A stretch of 64,000 bases of DNA from a bacterium. GTDB taxonomy: Bacteria > Planctomycetota > UBA1135 > UBA2386. Numbering within the stretch: the stretch's first letter is position 1; each line of letters starts with the position of its first letter. Below the pieces are notes generated by a model. The model saw only the letters and a list, made by a program, of their open reading frames with translations. It was not told the origin of the DNA and searched no databases. Made by a program: the position numbers and the translations under genes. Of the stretch, positions 16,899-25,497 are shown piece after piece. The stretch lies in assembly GCA_030432695.1 (NCBI GenBank), contig JAUILN010000011.1:276950-340949 (forward strand), given 5' to 3'.

Positions 16899-17962
16899 GC
16901 GGGACTCCCTCCGTGTTGGTCTCCGAATGCAGCGCCCGCGGGGAGGATGCGCGGGGCGCGGGTCAGTCGCAGGCCGACGCGCGCGCCGGACCGCACCGAG
17001 GCGTCGCACGGCACGAACAGCGAGCGGCCGTCGACGAGGATCATCGCGTAGCGGTTGCCGAAGGCGTCGGGACGGACCTGGGTGACGGTCGCCTCGAAGG
17101 CCACGGCGTCGCCGTTGACGCCGATGGCGGCGTCGCCGGGCAGGATCGCGAGCACATGCTCGTCGCCCTGGCCGGAACCCGCCGGCAGCTCGTGTTCGCC
17201 GAACGCCGAGCGGACGCGGCCACCGCCGAGGTGCTCGAGTTCGAGGCACGCGGCGTGCGCGAGGAAGCGCGCGCTGAACGCGGTCTTCGGAGCATCGATC
17301 AGGTCCGCGGCGCTGCCACGCTCGACGACCTGGCCCTGGTGCAGGACCACCACGTCGTCGGCCATCGCCAGCGCCTCTTCGCGGTCGTGGGTCACCACCA
17401 CCAGCGACAGCCCGCTCTCCTCGGCGATCTTGCGGACCAGCAATGCGAGGTCGTCGCGCAGGTGGACGTCGACCGAAGCGAGCGGCTCGTCCAGCAGCAA
17501 CACCTCGGGCTCGCGAGCCAGCGCGCGCGCCAGGGCCAGCCGCTGCATCTCGCCGCCCGACAGCTTGCCGGGGCGGCGCTGCTCCTTGCCGTCGAGACCG
17601 ACCCGCGCGAGCAGGGCCTTCGCATCGTCCTTGCTCAGCTCCGGCGCCACGAAGCGCAGGTGCTCGAGCGCGGTCATGTGCGGCCACAGCGCGCCGTCCT
17701 GGAACACCAGCCCCATGCCGCGCGCGTTCGGCGCGATCTTCACCGCGCCGGCCACCGAGGCCTCCTTGCCGTCGATCACCACCACTCCGCCGGTCGGCGT
17801 CTCCAGTCCCGCCAGGATCCGCAGCAGTGTCGACTTGCCGCAGCCCGACGGCCCGACCAGCGCGGTGCGGCTGCCGGCCGCCAGCTCGAGCGACAGCGGG
17901 CCGAGCCGGAACGAGCTGCCGGCGCGCTGGAACTCGAGGTTCTGGAGGTGGATCAGGGACAT
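16895..17962 (-). CDS. ABC transporter ATPase, ferric-iron/spermidine-putrescine type
   Basis: 355 aa. Walker A is GPSGCGKST, the Q-loop is VFQDGALWPHM, the signature is LSGGEMQRLALARAL, Walker B is EVLLLDEPLASVD and the H-loop is VVTHDREEAL. The last 110 residues form a TOBE-like regulatory domain (VLAILPGDAAIGVNG, VTQVRPDAFGNRYAMILVDG) as in FbpC/PotA-type subunits. It powers the permease encoded 32 bp upstream. The 3' end overlaps the cytochrome start (ATGA). The neighbouring binding protein favours Fe3+ as substrate. Confidence 0.9.
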   Translation of the reverse strand: MSLIHLQNLEFQRAGSSFRLGPLSLELAAGSRTALVGPSGCGKSTLLRILAGLETPTGGVVVIDGKEASVAGAVKIAPNARGMGLVFQDGALWPHMTALEHLRFVAPELSKDDAKALLARVGLDGKEQRRPGKLSGGEMQRLALARALAREPEVLLLDEPLASVDVHLRDDLALLVRKIAEESGLSLVVVTHDREEALAMADDVVVLHQGQVVERGSAADLIDAPKTAFSARFLAHAACLELEHLGGGRVRSAFGEHELPAGSGQGDEHVLAILPGDAAIGVNGDAVAFEATVTQVRPDAFGNRYAMILVDGRSLFVPCDASVRSGARVGLRLTRAPRILPAGAAFGDQHGGSPA

Positions 17963-17994
17963 CGGTTGAGGGGCAGGGCTCTAGGACGGACCGC

Positions 17995-19647
17995 TCACGA
18001 CAGCGAGCGGAGTTTGCGTCCGGTCAGGATCAGGGTCAGCACCGGGATCACCGCGGCGATGGCCAGCAGCATCAGGGCGAGCGCGCCGCCGGTGTCCTCG
18101 CCGCCGAAGTGGACGATGTTGGCGAGGCGCCGCACCACGGTGTCGTTGCCGGCCGGCAGCACTACGGCGAGGTCGAGTTCGCGGATGCCCAGGATGAAGA
18201 TCAGGCACGCGGCCGACCAGCCTGCCGGGACGAACAGCGGCAGATGGATGCGCCAGGCGCGGGCCAGGGGCGAGCGGCCGGACAGCAGCGCGGCCTCGTC
18301 GAGACTCTTCGGCAGGCGCCGGGCCTGGTGGGCCAGGGTGAGCACTCCGAACGGCAGGAAGCGGGTCGCGAAGGCACAGACGACCATCGCGGTGGAGTCG
18401 TAGAAGTCGAAGCCGGTGGCGTCGTGGACCGGACCGGAGAGGGGGTTGAAGACCTTCACGTAGCCGATGCCCAGCAGGATGGCCGGCACCGCGAGCGGCA
18501 CGATGCTGAAGGTCTCGATGCCGCGCACCCCACGGGCCGCGGCGCGCGCCAACGGGATCGCGACGGCGAGGACGACCAGGGCGGAGAGCACGCCGAGGGT
18601 CAGCGTGCGGACCATGTCGTCACCGCTCTGCTCGATCGCACCCTGGAAGTTGGTGCGCAGGATCTCGACCGACATCGGCTCGTTGAGCTGGGTCGAGCCC
18701 ATCGCCCAACGGCCCATCACGAAGATCGGCACGCCGACGCCCGCGGTGAGGTAGACCAGCGGCAGCAGGAGTGCGGGCCAACGCCAGGCGCCGAGGCGTC
18801 GCACCGGCAACGGTTGGGTCTCGCCGCGCAGCGCGCTGTGGGCCCGGAACCGCAGCGCGAGCGCCAGTGCGATCAGGATGATCGCCACCAGCGGCACCGC
18901 GGCGACGATCGGACTGGCGAGGTCCTTCGGCGCGTTGCCCATCGCCCGCAGGTTCCACCGCGAGAACACGAACTCGGCGTAGGTCAGCCAGGTCTTGCCC
19001 TTGACGGTGAGGAAGTCGGGCACGCCGCGCTCGGACAGCACGAACACGAACGCGAACAGGCAGCCGGCGGTGATCTCCGGAAGGCTGGCCCGGAACAGCA
19101 GGCGTTCGGCGGCGAAGCGACCGCGCGCCAACCACGCCGCCTCGTAGGCCCGGCCGTCGATCGAGCGCAGGCCGCGGGCGGTGAGCACCGCGACGAACGG
19201 CGCGTAGCTGGCGCCGAGCAGACCCGCACAGGCCCAGAAGCCGTCGACGCGCAGGAAGTCCGCGAAGCCCATCGCCACCAGGATCGGCGGCACCACCAGC
19301 GGAGCCACGCCGAGCGGGCCGAGCAGCTGCGCGCCCGGCAGGTCGGTGCGCTCGGTGAGCCACGCGTGGCCGGCGCCGAACACGAACGCGATCGCAACGG
19401 ATGCGAAGCCGAGCTGGATCGAGTTCCAGAGCTGCAGGCGCTCGACGTCGTTGGTGAGGATGTCGCCCCACGCAGCCAGCGAGAAACCGTCGTCGCCGCG
19501 CAGGGTGTCGAGCAGCATGCCGGCGAGCGGCACGACCAGGAACGCGAAGCAGAACAGGCCCGCGAAGACCAGACCGGCGCGGGTCATCCACGACGACCGC
19601 GACGACCCGCGGGTCGATGCCCGGCTCGTTGCCTGCACTGCTTCCAT
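17995..19647 (-). CDS. ABC transporter permease, fused double-domain (ferric-iron type)
   Basis: 550 aa with about 12 membrane segments in two homologous halves, as in FbpB. Each half holds an EAA-like loop facing the ATPase: one around AYEAAWLARGRFAAERLLFRA, the other around SLDEAALLSGRSPLARAWRIHL. The first 20 residues are cytoplasmic and Ser/Arg-rich. The gene follows the binding protein by 25 bp and precedes the ATPase by 32 bp, so this is a complete three-part importer. The fused permease is usual for ferric importers and some 2-aminoethylphosphonate systems. Confidence 0.9.
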   Translation of the reverse strand: MEAVQATSRASTRGSSRSSWMTRAGLVFAGLFCFAFLVVPLAGMLLDTLRGDDGFSLAAWGDILTNDVERLQLWNSIQLGFASVAIAFVFGAGHAWLTERTDLPGAQLLGPLGVAPLVVPPILVAMGFADFLRVDGFWACAGLLGASYAPFVAVLTARGLRSIDGRAYEAAWLARGRFAAERLLFRASLPEITAGCLFAFVFVLSERGVPDFLTVKGKTWLTYAEFVFSRWNLRAMGNAPKDLASPIVAAVPLVAIILIALALALRFRAHSALRGETQPLPVRRLGAWRWPALLLPLVYLTAGVGVPIFVMGRWAMGSTQLNEPMSVEILRTNFQGAIEQSGDDMVRTLTLGVLSALVVLAVAIPLARAAARGVRGIETFSIVPLAVPAILLGIGYVKVFNPLSGPVHDATGFDFYDSTAMVVCAFATRFLPFGVLTLAHQARRLPKSLDEAALLSGRSPLARAWRIHLPLFVPAGWSAACLIFILGIRELDLAVVLPAGNDTVVRRLANIVHFGGEDTGGALALMLLAIAAVIPVLTLILTGRKLRSLS

Positions 19648-19672
19648 CGGCGGTCCCCTGCGTCCGTTCGGT

Positions 19673-20710
19673 TCAGTTCGACGCGGCGAAGCGCGCCTGG
19701 AAGGCCACGGTCTTCTCGTCGAGCACGGCGGCGGTGGCCGCGACGTCCCAGTCCATCTCGCGGAACTGGCCGACCGTCTTGATCGACTTCTCCTGCGGTC
19801 CCTTCACGCTGGCGCGCACCGGGATCTGCGCCGACTTCGCCGCGGCGAGCAGCTCCTCGACCTGCTCGGAGACGATGTAGTCGATCAGCTGCTTGGCGGC
19901 CTCGGGGTGCGGGGCACCCTTCACCATCGCCACCGAGTTCGGGATCAGCATCGTGCCGATCTCGCCTTCGCCCTGGTCGGGGAACACGCAGGCGACCGGG
20001 TGGCCCTTGGTCAACGCGACGTGGAAGTCGTCGGTGTCGGTCAGCGCGAACAGGATCTCGGAGTCGGCGTCGGCGGTACGGCGCATGGTCGCGCCATTGC
20101 TCGCCAGCCACACCACCTCGTTCTTCTCACAGCCGCTGAGCCACTCCTCGAAGCGATCGCCGAGCATCACACTCAGGGCGGCGAAGTGGGTCAGCGTGGT
20201 GCCGGTCAGCGGCTTGGCGATCGCGCACTTGCCCTTGTACTCGGGCTTGGTGAAGTCCCAGATCGACGTCGGCCACTTCGAACGGTCTTCGCCCATGCGG
20301 TCCTGGTTGACGATCAGGACCCGCGCGCGCGCCGCGAAGCCGGTCCACAGCCCCTCCGCATCCTTGAAGCGCGCCGGGATGTCGGCGGCGTTCGGCGAGA
20401 CGTAGCTCTGCAGGGCGCCCTTCAGGCCGAGGTTCACGGTCTGCGCGAGTTCGTTGCTCCAGAACACGTCGCAGCGCGGGCGGTCGGCCTCCTCCAGGAT
20501 GCGGGTCACCAGACCGACCGTCTTCGAGGCCTCGGTGTCGAAGTCGGGGTCGACCACCAGACCGCTCTCCTTCTCGAAGCGGTCGATGAAGGCCTCGCTG
20601 TGCTCCTGATCGAGCGCGACGTAGACGCGGACATCAGGGACCTCGCCGCAGGAGGTCAGGGCCAGCGGCAGCAAGCAGGCGGCGAGGGACAGCGTGAGGG
20701 ATCGATTCAT
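19673..20710 (-). CDS. iron(III)-type ABC substrate-binding lipoprotein
   Basis: 345 aa with a lipobox (LPLALTSC, Cys about 21). Extracellular solute-binding fold of the FbpA/FutA group: VRVYVALDQEHSEAFIDRFEKESG, FWSNELAQTVNLG, KWPTSIWDFTKPEYKGK and EAAKQLIDYIVSEQVEELL. It would capture ferric ion, with or without a synergistic anion, outside the inner membrane and pass it to the fused permease. A 2-aminoethylphosphonate-binding role is possible, since these proteins look alike. It is the first gene of the operon that runs to 14509. Confidence 0.85.
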   Translation of the reverse strand: MNRSLTLSLAACLLPLALTSCGEVPDVRVYVALDQEHSEAFIDRFEKESGLVVDPDFDTEASKTVGLVTRILEEADRPRCDVFWSNELAQTVNLGLKGALQSYVSPNAADIPARFKDAEGLWTGFAARARVLIVNQDRMGEDRSKWPTSIWDFTKPEYKGKCAIAKPLTGTTLTHFAALSVMLGDRFEEWLSGCEKNEVVWLASNGATMRRTADADSEILFALTDTDDFHVALTKGHPVACVFPDQGEGEIGTMLIPNSVAMVKGAPHPEAAKQLIDYIVSEQVEELLAAAKSAQIPVRASVKGPQEKSIKTVGQFREMDWDVAATAAVLDEKTVAFQARFAASN

Positions 20711-20813
20711 CGGGGTCTCGGTGAGAGGGGTCGGTGCGACGGGCCGCGGCCGAGCGCAAGGTGCGTGCCACGACCCGCCCCGGGCGCGATAGAGACGGAG
20801 CCTCTCTCGGGCG

Positions 20814-21560
20814 TTACGCCTGAGGAACGCCAGCCGGTGGTGCCGACTCGAGCTCGACCTCCCGACTGGTCACACCACCGAGCTCGGCGATCCGATCCAT
20901 CAGGATCCTCGTGGCTCGACGCAGACGGTCGCGGCGGTCGGTCGCGTCTGCGAACAGCCTTTCGTGGTCGAGCGGCTCACCGAAGCGCAACGTGATCGGC
21001 CGCAGCCGCACCCTGCCGCCGATCGGCGCCGCCTCGCGCGCGCCGTCGATGTAGCACGGCAGGATCGGCACGTCGTTGGCCAGCGCGAGTGACACCGCGC
21101 CCGGGTTGCCGAGATACAGCCCGCCGTCGCGGGTCACCGCACCCTCGGGGAAGATCGTCAGCAGCTCGCCTCGCTCCAGGACCGCTTTCGCGGCGCGCAA
21201 TGCCGCCCGGTTGCCGAGCCCGCGGACCTCCAGCGGGATCACCCGCTGCCAGCGGAAGAACCACCCGAGACGCGCGCTGCGGAAGTGCAGCACCGTCATC
21301 AGGAAGGTGATCCGTCGCGGCAGACCCGCGCCGAGCAGCAGCGGGTCGAGATGCGACGCGTGGTTGGCGACGATGACGTACGGCCCACGCAGCTCGGGCA
21401 GGCCCACGCAGCGAATCCGGAACAGCAGCCGCACCGGCGGCGCGACCAGCCACCAGAAGACCCACCAGCTCAGGCGGCGCAGCGGGCCCGGGGCGGACTC
21501 GGCGGCGAGGCGTTCTTCACGCGTGCCGCGGTCGAAGCGAAGCGCTCGGTCGTCTGCCAT
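20814..21560 (-). CDS. PlsC-type 1-acylglycerol-3-phosphate acyltransferase
   Basis: 248 aa. The acyltransferase motifs are VANHASHLDPLLLG (the catalytic HxxxxD), RRITFLMTVLHFR and LTIFPEGAVTRDG. A hydrophobic N-terminal segment (WVFWWLVAPPVRLLF) can bind the inner face of the membrane. The reaction would be transfer of an acyl chain to lysophosphatidate or a similar lipid. It is a stand-alone gene with 103 bp before the iron operon and 63 bp after the TPR gene. Confidence 0.85.
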   Translation of the reverse strand: MADDRALRFDRGTREERLAAESAPGPLRRLSWWVFWWLVAPPVRLLFRIRCVGLPELRGPYVIVANHASHLDPLLLGAGLPRRITFLMTVLHFRSARLGWFFRWQRVIPLEVRGLGNRAALRAAKAVLERGELLTIFPEGAVTRDGGLYLGNPGAVSLALANDVPILPCYIDGAREAAPIGGRVRLRPITLRFGEPLDHERLFADATDRRDRLRRATRILMDRIAELGGVTSREVELESAPPAGVPQA

Positions 21561-21623
21561 CGCCGCACGCTCCGATCGAGATCAAGGCGAGCATGCGCGG
21601 GACGAACACCCGCGCGCTCCGCG

Positions 21624-22682
21624 TCACTTGTCGCCCGCGAACTCGGGGTAGTAGGTCTTGAGTCGATACTCGAGCGAAGCCTCCATCCGCGAGGCGTCGT
21701 CGCCGCCCCACTTCTTCGCCGCCTGCGAGCCGCTCCGCAGCGCCTCGGCGATCATCGCCGCCGGCGCGTTGGGGGTCTCGAGGTAGACGCGCAGGAACGA
21801 CAGCAGCGCCTGCCGGTAGAGGTCCTTGTTCGCGGCGCTCGCGGCGTTGAACTGGCACAGCCCGAGGCCGAGCCACGCACCCGCACGCACCGCCTCGCTG
21901 GTGCCTTCCTTGTCGAGTAGCTCCTCGTAGGCCGACTGCGCACCCGAGTAGTCCTTCTCGCCGCGCATCGAGTCGGCGATCGCCAACCGCGCCCGGTCGG
22001 CGACGTACTTGTAGGCTGCCGCCTCGCCGGCCAGCGCGCGCATCTGGCTCTGCAGGCGCTTGGCATCGACGGACCCGGAGGCCGCGTCGGCGAGCAGGCC
22101 GTAGTACTTCGCCTCCAGCTGCGAGCCCTGCGGGAAGCCCTTCGACAGCGCCGCGGTCTCGTACTCCTTCGCGACCTTCACCGCGTTCGAAGCACCGCCC
22201 TTGCCCTTGCCGAGGTAGTAGTCGAGCTTCATCTGGTAGAGCACCGGGAGGAAGCCGCTATCCGGCAGGTCCTTCTGCAGGTTCTCCAGCACGGTGAACG
22301 CGTCACCCCACTGGCCCCCCTTGGCGAACAGCATCGCGGCCTCGTAGTAGCCGAACTGCTTGAGGAAGGCATCGGTCTCACGCTCGGCCTGCGACAGGAA
22401 CTCGCCCGGACCGGTGTCGGAGTTCGCCGCCGCGTAGGCCCGGCGGTAGGTGTCCTTGACCCGCTCGATGTCCATCGAGGCGACCAGGTCGGCGGCGCGC
22501 GTGTCGTTGCTGCCGCCCTTGCGGAACTCGACGTTGCGGAGGTCGAAGCTGCGCACCGTGACGTTCTCGAGCACGGTGCCGTCCTTGAGGACGATGCGAT
22601 CGTTCTGGGCGCTGGCGGTCGAGGCCGCGAACAGCGCGGTCGTGGCGAGCACCCAGGAGGTCCGACGGAGGGTCGTGGTCAT
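21624..22682 (-). CDS. secreted TPR-like protein
   Basis: 352 aa from the ATG at 22682; the upstream in-frame codons are low-complexity. The signal peptide ends near STASAQ. A short beta domain (DRIVLKDGTVLENVTVRSFDLRNVEFRKG) follows, of a kind often found before TPR regions in planctomycete exported proteins. The rest is helical with TPR-like units (GYYEAAMLFAKGGQWGDAFTVLENL, DYSGAQSAYEELL). Its role is likely scaffolding in the periplasm. No operon partner was seen. Confidence 0.7.
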   Translation of the reverse strand: MTTTLRRTSWVLATTALFAASTASAQNDRIVLKDGTVLENVTVRSFDLRNVEFRKGGSNDTRAADLVASMDIERVKDTYRRAYAAANSDTGPGEFLSQAERETDAFLKQFGYYEAAMLFAKGGQWGDAFTVLENLQKDLPDSGFLPVLYQMKLDYYLGKGKGGASNAVKVAKEYETAALSKGFPQGSQLEAKYYGLLADAASGSVDAKRLQSQMRALAGEAAAYKYVADRARLAIADSMRGEKDYSGAQSAYEELLDKEGTSEAVRAGAWLGLGLCQFNAASAANKDLYRQALLSFLRVYLETPNAPAAMIAEALRSGSQAAKKWGGDDASRMEASLEYRLKTYYPEFAGDK

Positions 22683-22839
22683 GCTGGCGGTCTCGCGGCC
22701 GGCAGGGCCGCGGTCGAGTTTCGCTCGGAGGGGTCTGGTCCGGACCGCGGCGGGGCGCGCCGGGTCACGTGAGGGGCCGCACATGATGCCAAGGCGGCCG
22801 GACGCGGTGAAGCGCCAACGGCGCCGGCCCGGCCGGAGT

Positions 22840-23739
22840 TCAGTGCGAGGCATCCCCGGAACCGTCGTCGCGCGCCGCCACCGCGTCCTTGTGGGCCCGA
22901 TCCCCGGCCGATCCGCTGCGCTTGCGGTTCTTCCAGGCCGCGGCTGCGTCCTCGCCGGTGCGCCGCACCGAGACCAGTTCGCCCACCACCGCCACCGCGA
23001 TCTCCTCGTGGCTGCGCGCGCCGATGCACAGGCCGACCGGGCTGCGGACGAACTCCAGGAAGTCCTCGCCGGCCGTCGCGTCTTCCCTGAGCTTCCGGAA
23101 CAGCACCGCCCGCTTGGTCTTGGAGCCGATCATGCCCAGGAATCGGGGCCGCTCGCCGGCCTGCCAGCGGCGCGCCAGAGCTTCGAGGACCACCCCGTCT
23201 TCCTTGTGCCCACGGGTCACCACCACCACGTAGCTATTGGCCCGGAGTGGCATGGATGCGACGGTGTCCCCGTAGCCACCCGCTACGGTCGACGCCGCAT
23301 CGGGGAACCGTTCCGCTGAAGCGTAATCTTCCCGATCGTCGGCCACCGTGACCCGGAAGCCGGCCAGCGTCGCGACCGTGCACAGCGCCTTGCTGACGTG
23401 CCCCCCGCCGAAGATCCACAGCGTCGGGGTGGTGATGGGCTCGACGAACACGGTGACCTCTCCTCCACACAAGAGCCCGGAGTCGGGCGAGTCGTGCTCC
23501 GTCAGCCGGAACTGCAGCGACCGCGGCTGCTCGTCGCGCAGCACCTCGCGCGCGGTCTCGTAGACCTCGGCCTCCAGGCAGCCCCCACCGACGGTGCCGA
23601 GGAAGGTGCCGTCCTCGAGGACGAGCAGCCGCATCGTCTCGCGACCGGGCGTCGAGCCGCGGGTCGCGACGATGGTGGCCAGCGCGGCGGGGATGCCCTC
23701 GCGGCGCAGGCGCACGACTTCTTCGAACAGGTCCGCCAT
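22840..23739 (-). CDS. XdhC/CoxI-family molybdoenzyme maturation protein
   Basis: 299 aa. The N-terminal XdhC domain contains ALATIVATRGSTPG and GTFLGTVGGGCLEAEVY with the conserved Cys. A C-terminal Rossmann domain has LWIFGGGHVSKALCTVATLAGF, then RFLGMIGSKTKRAVLFRKL. These proteins bind and sulfurate molybdenum cofactor and insert it into xanthine dehydrogenase or CO-dehydrogenase-type enzymes. No molybdoenzyme subunit is encoded in this window. The C-terminal 35 residues are basic and disordered. Confidence 0.85.
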   Translation of the reverse strand: MADLFEEVVRLRREGIPAALATIVATRGSTPGRETMRLLVLEDGTFLGTVGGGCLEAEVYETAREVLRDEQPRSLQFRLTEHDSPDSGLLCGGEVTVFVEPITTPTLWIFGGGHVSKALCTVATLAGFRVTVADDREDYASAERFPDAASTVAGGYGDTVASMPLRANSYVVVVTRGHKEDGVVLEALARRWQAGERPRFLGMIGSKTKRAVLFRKLREDATAGEDFLEFVRSPVGLCIGARSHEEIAVAVVGELVSVRRTGEDAAAAWKNRKRSGSAGDRAHKDAVAARDDGSGDASH

Positions 23740-23809
23740 GAGTGGTTGCGGCGGATCCTAGTGCACCCGACGGTGGAGCGAAGGGCACTTCCCTCGCCCC
23801 TCGCTTCCC

Positions 23810-24295
23810 TCACACCCGCCGGCTCGACTTCTCCGGCTTCTCCCGATCCAGCTCCCGCACCGCGATCGGCAGCGACATCAGCGCGAAGCCGGAGAACGCG
23901 ACGATCATGCCCGCATAGAAGCAGTCGCGGTCGTCCATCGCGAGGAGCGCGATGCCGAGGAACAGGCTGAGCCAGCCGATGGCGAAGGCGAAGCGGGCCA
24001 TGCCGGAGGAGCGGGGCGGCGCGGGGGCGGGTGCGGCGGGAGCGGAATAGGCGGCGGCGGGAGTGGGCTGCGGCGGGTCCTGATGCGGCGCGCGCGACCT
24101 CGGCCGGTCGGACAGCGCGTCGACCAGGTCCTGGCGGGTCCGCTCGTCGAGGTTGCCGTTCTTCAGCGCCTCCTCCAGCACCTTCAGGCGGCTCTGCCGC
24201 TCCTTCGCGCGGTTGTTGATCAGCACGATCACCACGACGAACATGAAGATGACGATCAGCACGGGTTCCATAGCGAAGCGGAGCATGAGTGGCAT
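23810..24295 (-). CDS. small membrane protein with C-terminal double TM
   Basis: 161 aa from the ATG at 24295; ATGs at 24286 and 24271 are alternatives. The N-terminal membrane segment (VLIVIFMFVVVIVLI) is followed by a charged helix (RAKERQSRLKVLEEAL), a Pro/Ala-rich linker and two further hydrophobic stretches (FAIGWLSLFLGIALL, FYAGMIVAFSGFALM). The tail is charged. No family was recognised. Confidence 0.6.
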   Translation of the reverse strand: MPLMLRFAMEPVLIVIFMFVVVIVLINNRAKERQSRLKVLEEALKNGNLDERTRQDLVDALSDRPRSRAPHQDPPQPTPAAAYSAPAAPAPAPPRSSGMARFAFAIGWLSLFLGIALLAMDDRDCFYAGMIVAFSGFALMSLPIAVRELDREKPEKSSRRV

Positions 24296-24387
24296 GGCGT
24301 GACCGGGTCGGGGGCGCCGCGGTGCGCGGCCCCGACCGCGATATTCCGGCGCCGGTAGATTCTGGACGAAGCCGGCCGGGAACGGGG

Positions 24388-25065
24388 TCAGACGAGGGCG
24401 AGGAAGCCCAGGAACTCGTCGACACCACCCCGCCAGATCGCCTCCGAATCGGCTCCGAGGTCGCACCGCGGGTTCTCCCGCCAGACGAACGGCATCCCCA
24501 CCGCCCGCGCGGCCTCCAGATCGGGCTCGCGGTCGCCCACCATCACGGGCCGCTCGGCACCGGCCGCCTCGACCGCACGGAGCAGCATGTCGGTCTTGGT
24601 CTCGACCCGGTGGGAATCGAGGCAGAATTGCCAGTCGGTCGCAGCACCCAGCCCCTGGCCGGCGCACATCGCGTCCATGTAGGGCTGGCGGCAGTTGCTG
24701 GCGAGCGCCAGCTTCCGGCCCCGCTCGCGCAGCGTGGCGAGCAGCGGGCGGACGCCATCGAACAGGTGGTCGGCGCCGCTGTGCAACTCGGCGATCTCCA
24801 TCGGCAGCACCACCGACTTCAGGTCGGCCCAGCGGTGCTTGTGCTCCTCGGGCAGGAACGGCGCCCACACGCCGGCGTCCTTCATGCCCACCACCGACTC
24901 GGCGAACTCGTCGCTGAACTCGGGGATCGCCACGCCCTCGCGTTCACCCCAGGCCGCCACCCCGCGACGAATGATCGGCGCCCACCAGCGGAAGGCGTCG
25001 TGCAGGGTCCCGTCGACGTCGAAGATCACCAGGTCGTGGTCCCGGCGGTAGCTCGCAGCGCTCAC
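24388..25065 (-). CDS. HAD-superfamily hydrolase (phosphoglycolate phosphatase-like)
   Basis: 225 aa from the GTG at 25065, whose GTGA overlaps the stop of the upstream lipoprotein gene. HAD motif I is LVIFDVDGTLHDA (nucleophile Asp of DxD), motif II is LALASNCRQ, the motif III lysine is in TKTDMLLRAV, and motif IV is VMVGDREPDLEAARAVG. A helical cap domain lies between motifs I and II. It would dephosphorylate a small cytoplasmic metabolite. The coupling to a lipoprotein gene gives no clue to the substrate. Confidence 0.85.
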   Translation of the reverse strand: MSAASYRRDHDLVIFDVDGTLHDAFRWWAPIIRRGVAAWGEREGVAIPEFSDEFAESVVGMKDAGVWAPFLPEEHKHRWADLKSVVLPMEIAELHSGADHLFDGVRPLLATLRERGRKLALASNCRQPYMDAMCAGQGLGAATDWQFCLDSHRVETKTDMLLRAVEAAGAERPVMVGDREPDLEAARAVGMPFVWRENPRCDLGADSEAIWRGGVDEFLGFLALV

Positions 25066-25433
25066 TCGTCCTCCAGACTGAACTCGATGTGGCGGATGCC
25101 GGTGGCGTAGGCCTCCGACTGGATCCGGCGTAGCGGCTCGTCGAAGCCGCCCGGTAGATCGCCGTCGCGCGGCGCGCGCAGGTCGATCCACGGTGGCTCC
25201 GCGCCGGCCGCGTCGGTGGCGCGCACCGCGAGGCGCAGCTCGTAGAGCATCCGGTCGACGGTCATCCGCCGCCCGTCGAGTTCCACGTAGCCTTCGTCGG
25301 CCAGCCGGACCACCAGCGCGTCGGTCGACGGCCGGTCCGCCGCTGGGGGAGCATCCGACGCGCAGCCGAACAGCGCCACCGACGCGACCGTCAGGAGCAG
25401 ACCGAGCATCCGACCCACGCGCGTTGGCACCAT
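25062..25433 (-). CDS. small lipoprotein with ExbD-like C-terminal fold
   Basis: 123 aa. The signal ends in a lipobox (VASVALFGC). The mature part (VVRLADEGYVELDGRRMTVDRM, then PPWIDLRAPRDG and YATGIRHIEFSLEDE) has the strand-helix-strand order of the ExbD/TolR periplasmic domain, but without the ExbD membrane helix and its Asp. That similarity is weak and by eye. It overlaps the HAD gene by 4 nt and diverges from the oxidoreductase gene. Confidence 0.6.
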   Translation of the reverse strand: MVPTRVGRMLGLLLTVASVALFGCASDAPPAADRPSTDALVVRLADEGYVELDGRRMTVDRMLYELRLAVRATDAAGAEPPWIDLRAPRDGDLPGGFDEPLRRIQSEAYATGIRHIEFSLEDE

Positions 25434-25497
25434 GTCGACCGGTGTACCACGAGCCGACCGGGAACCCACAGCGTCAATCTGTAGGATCGCCCGCCCC

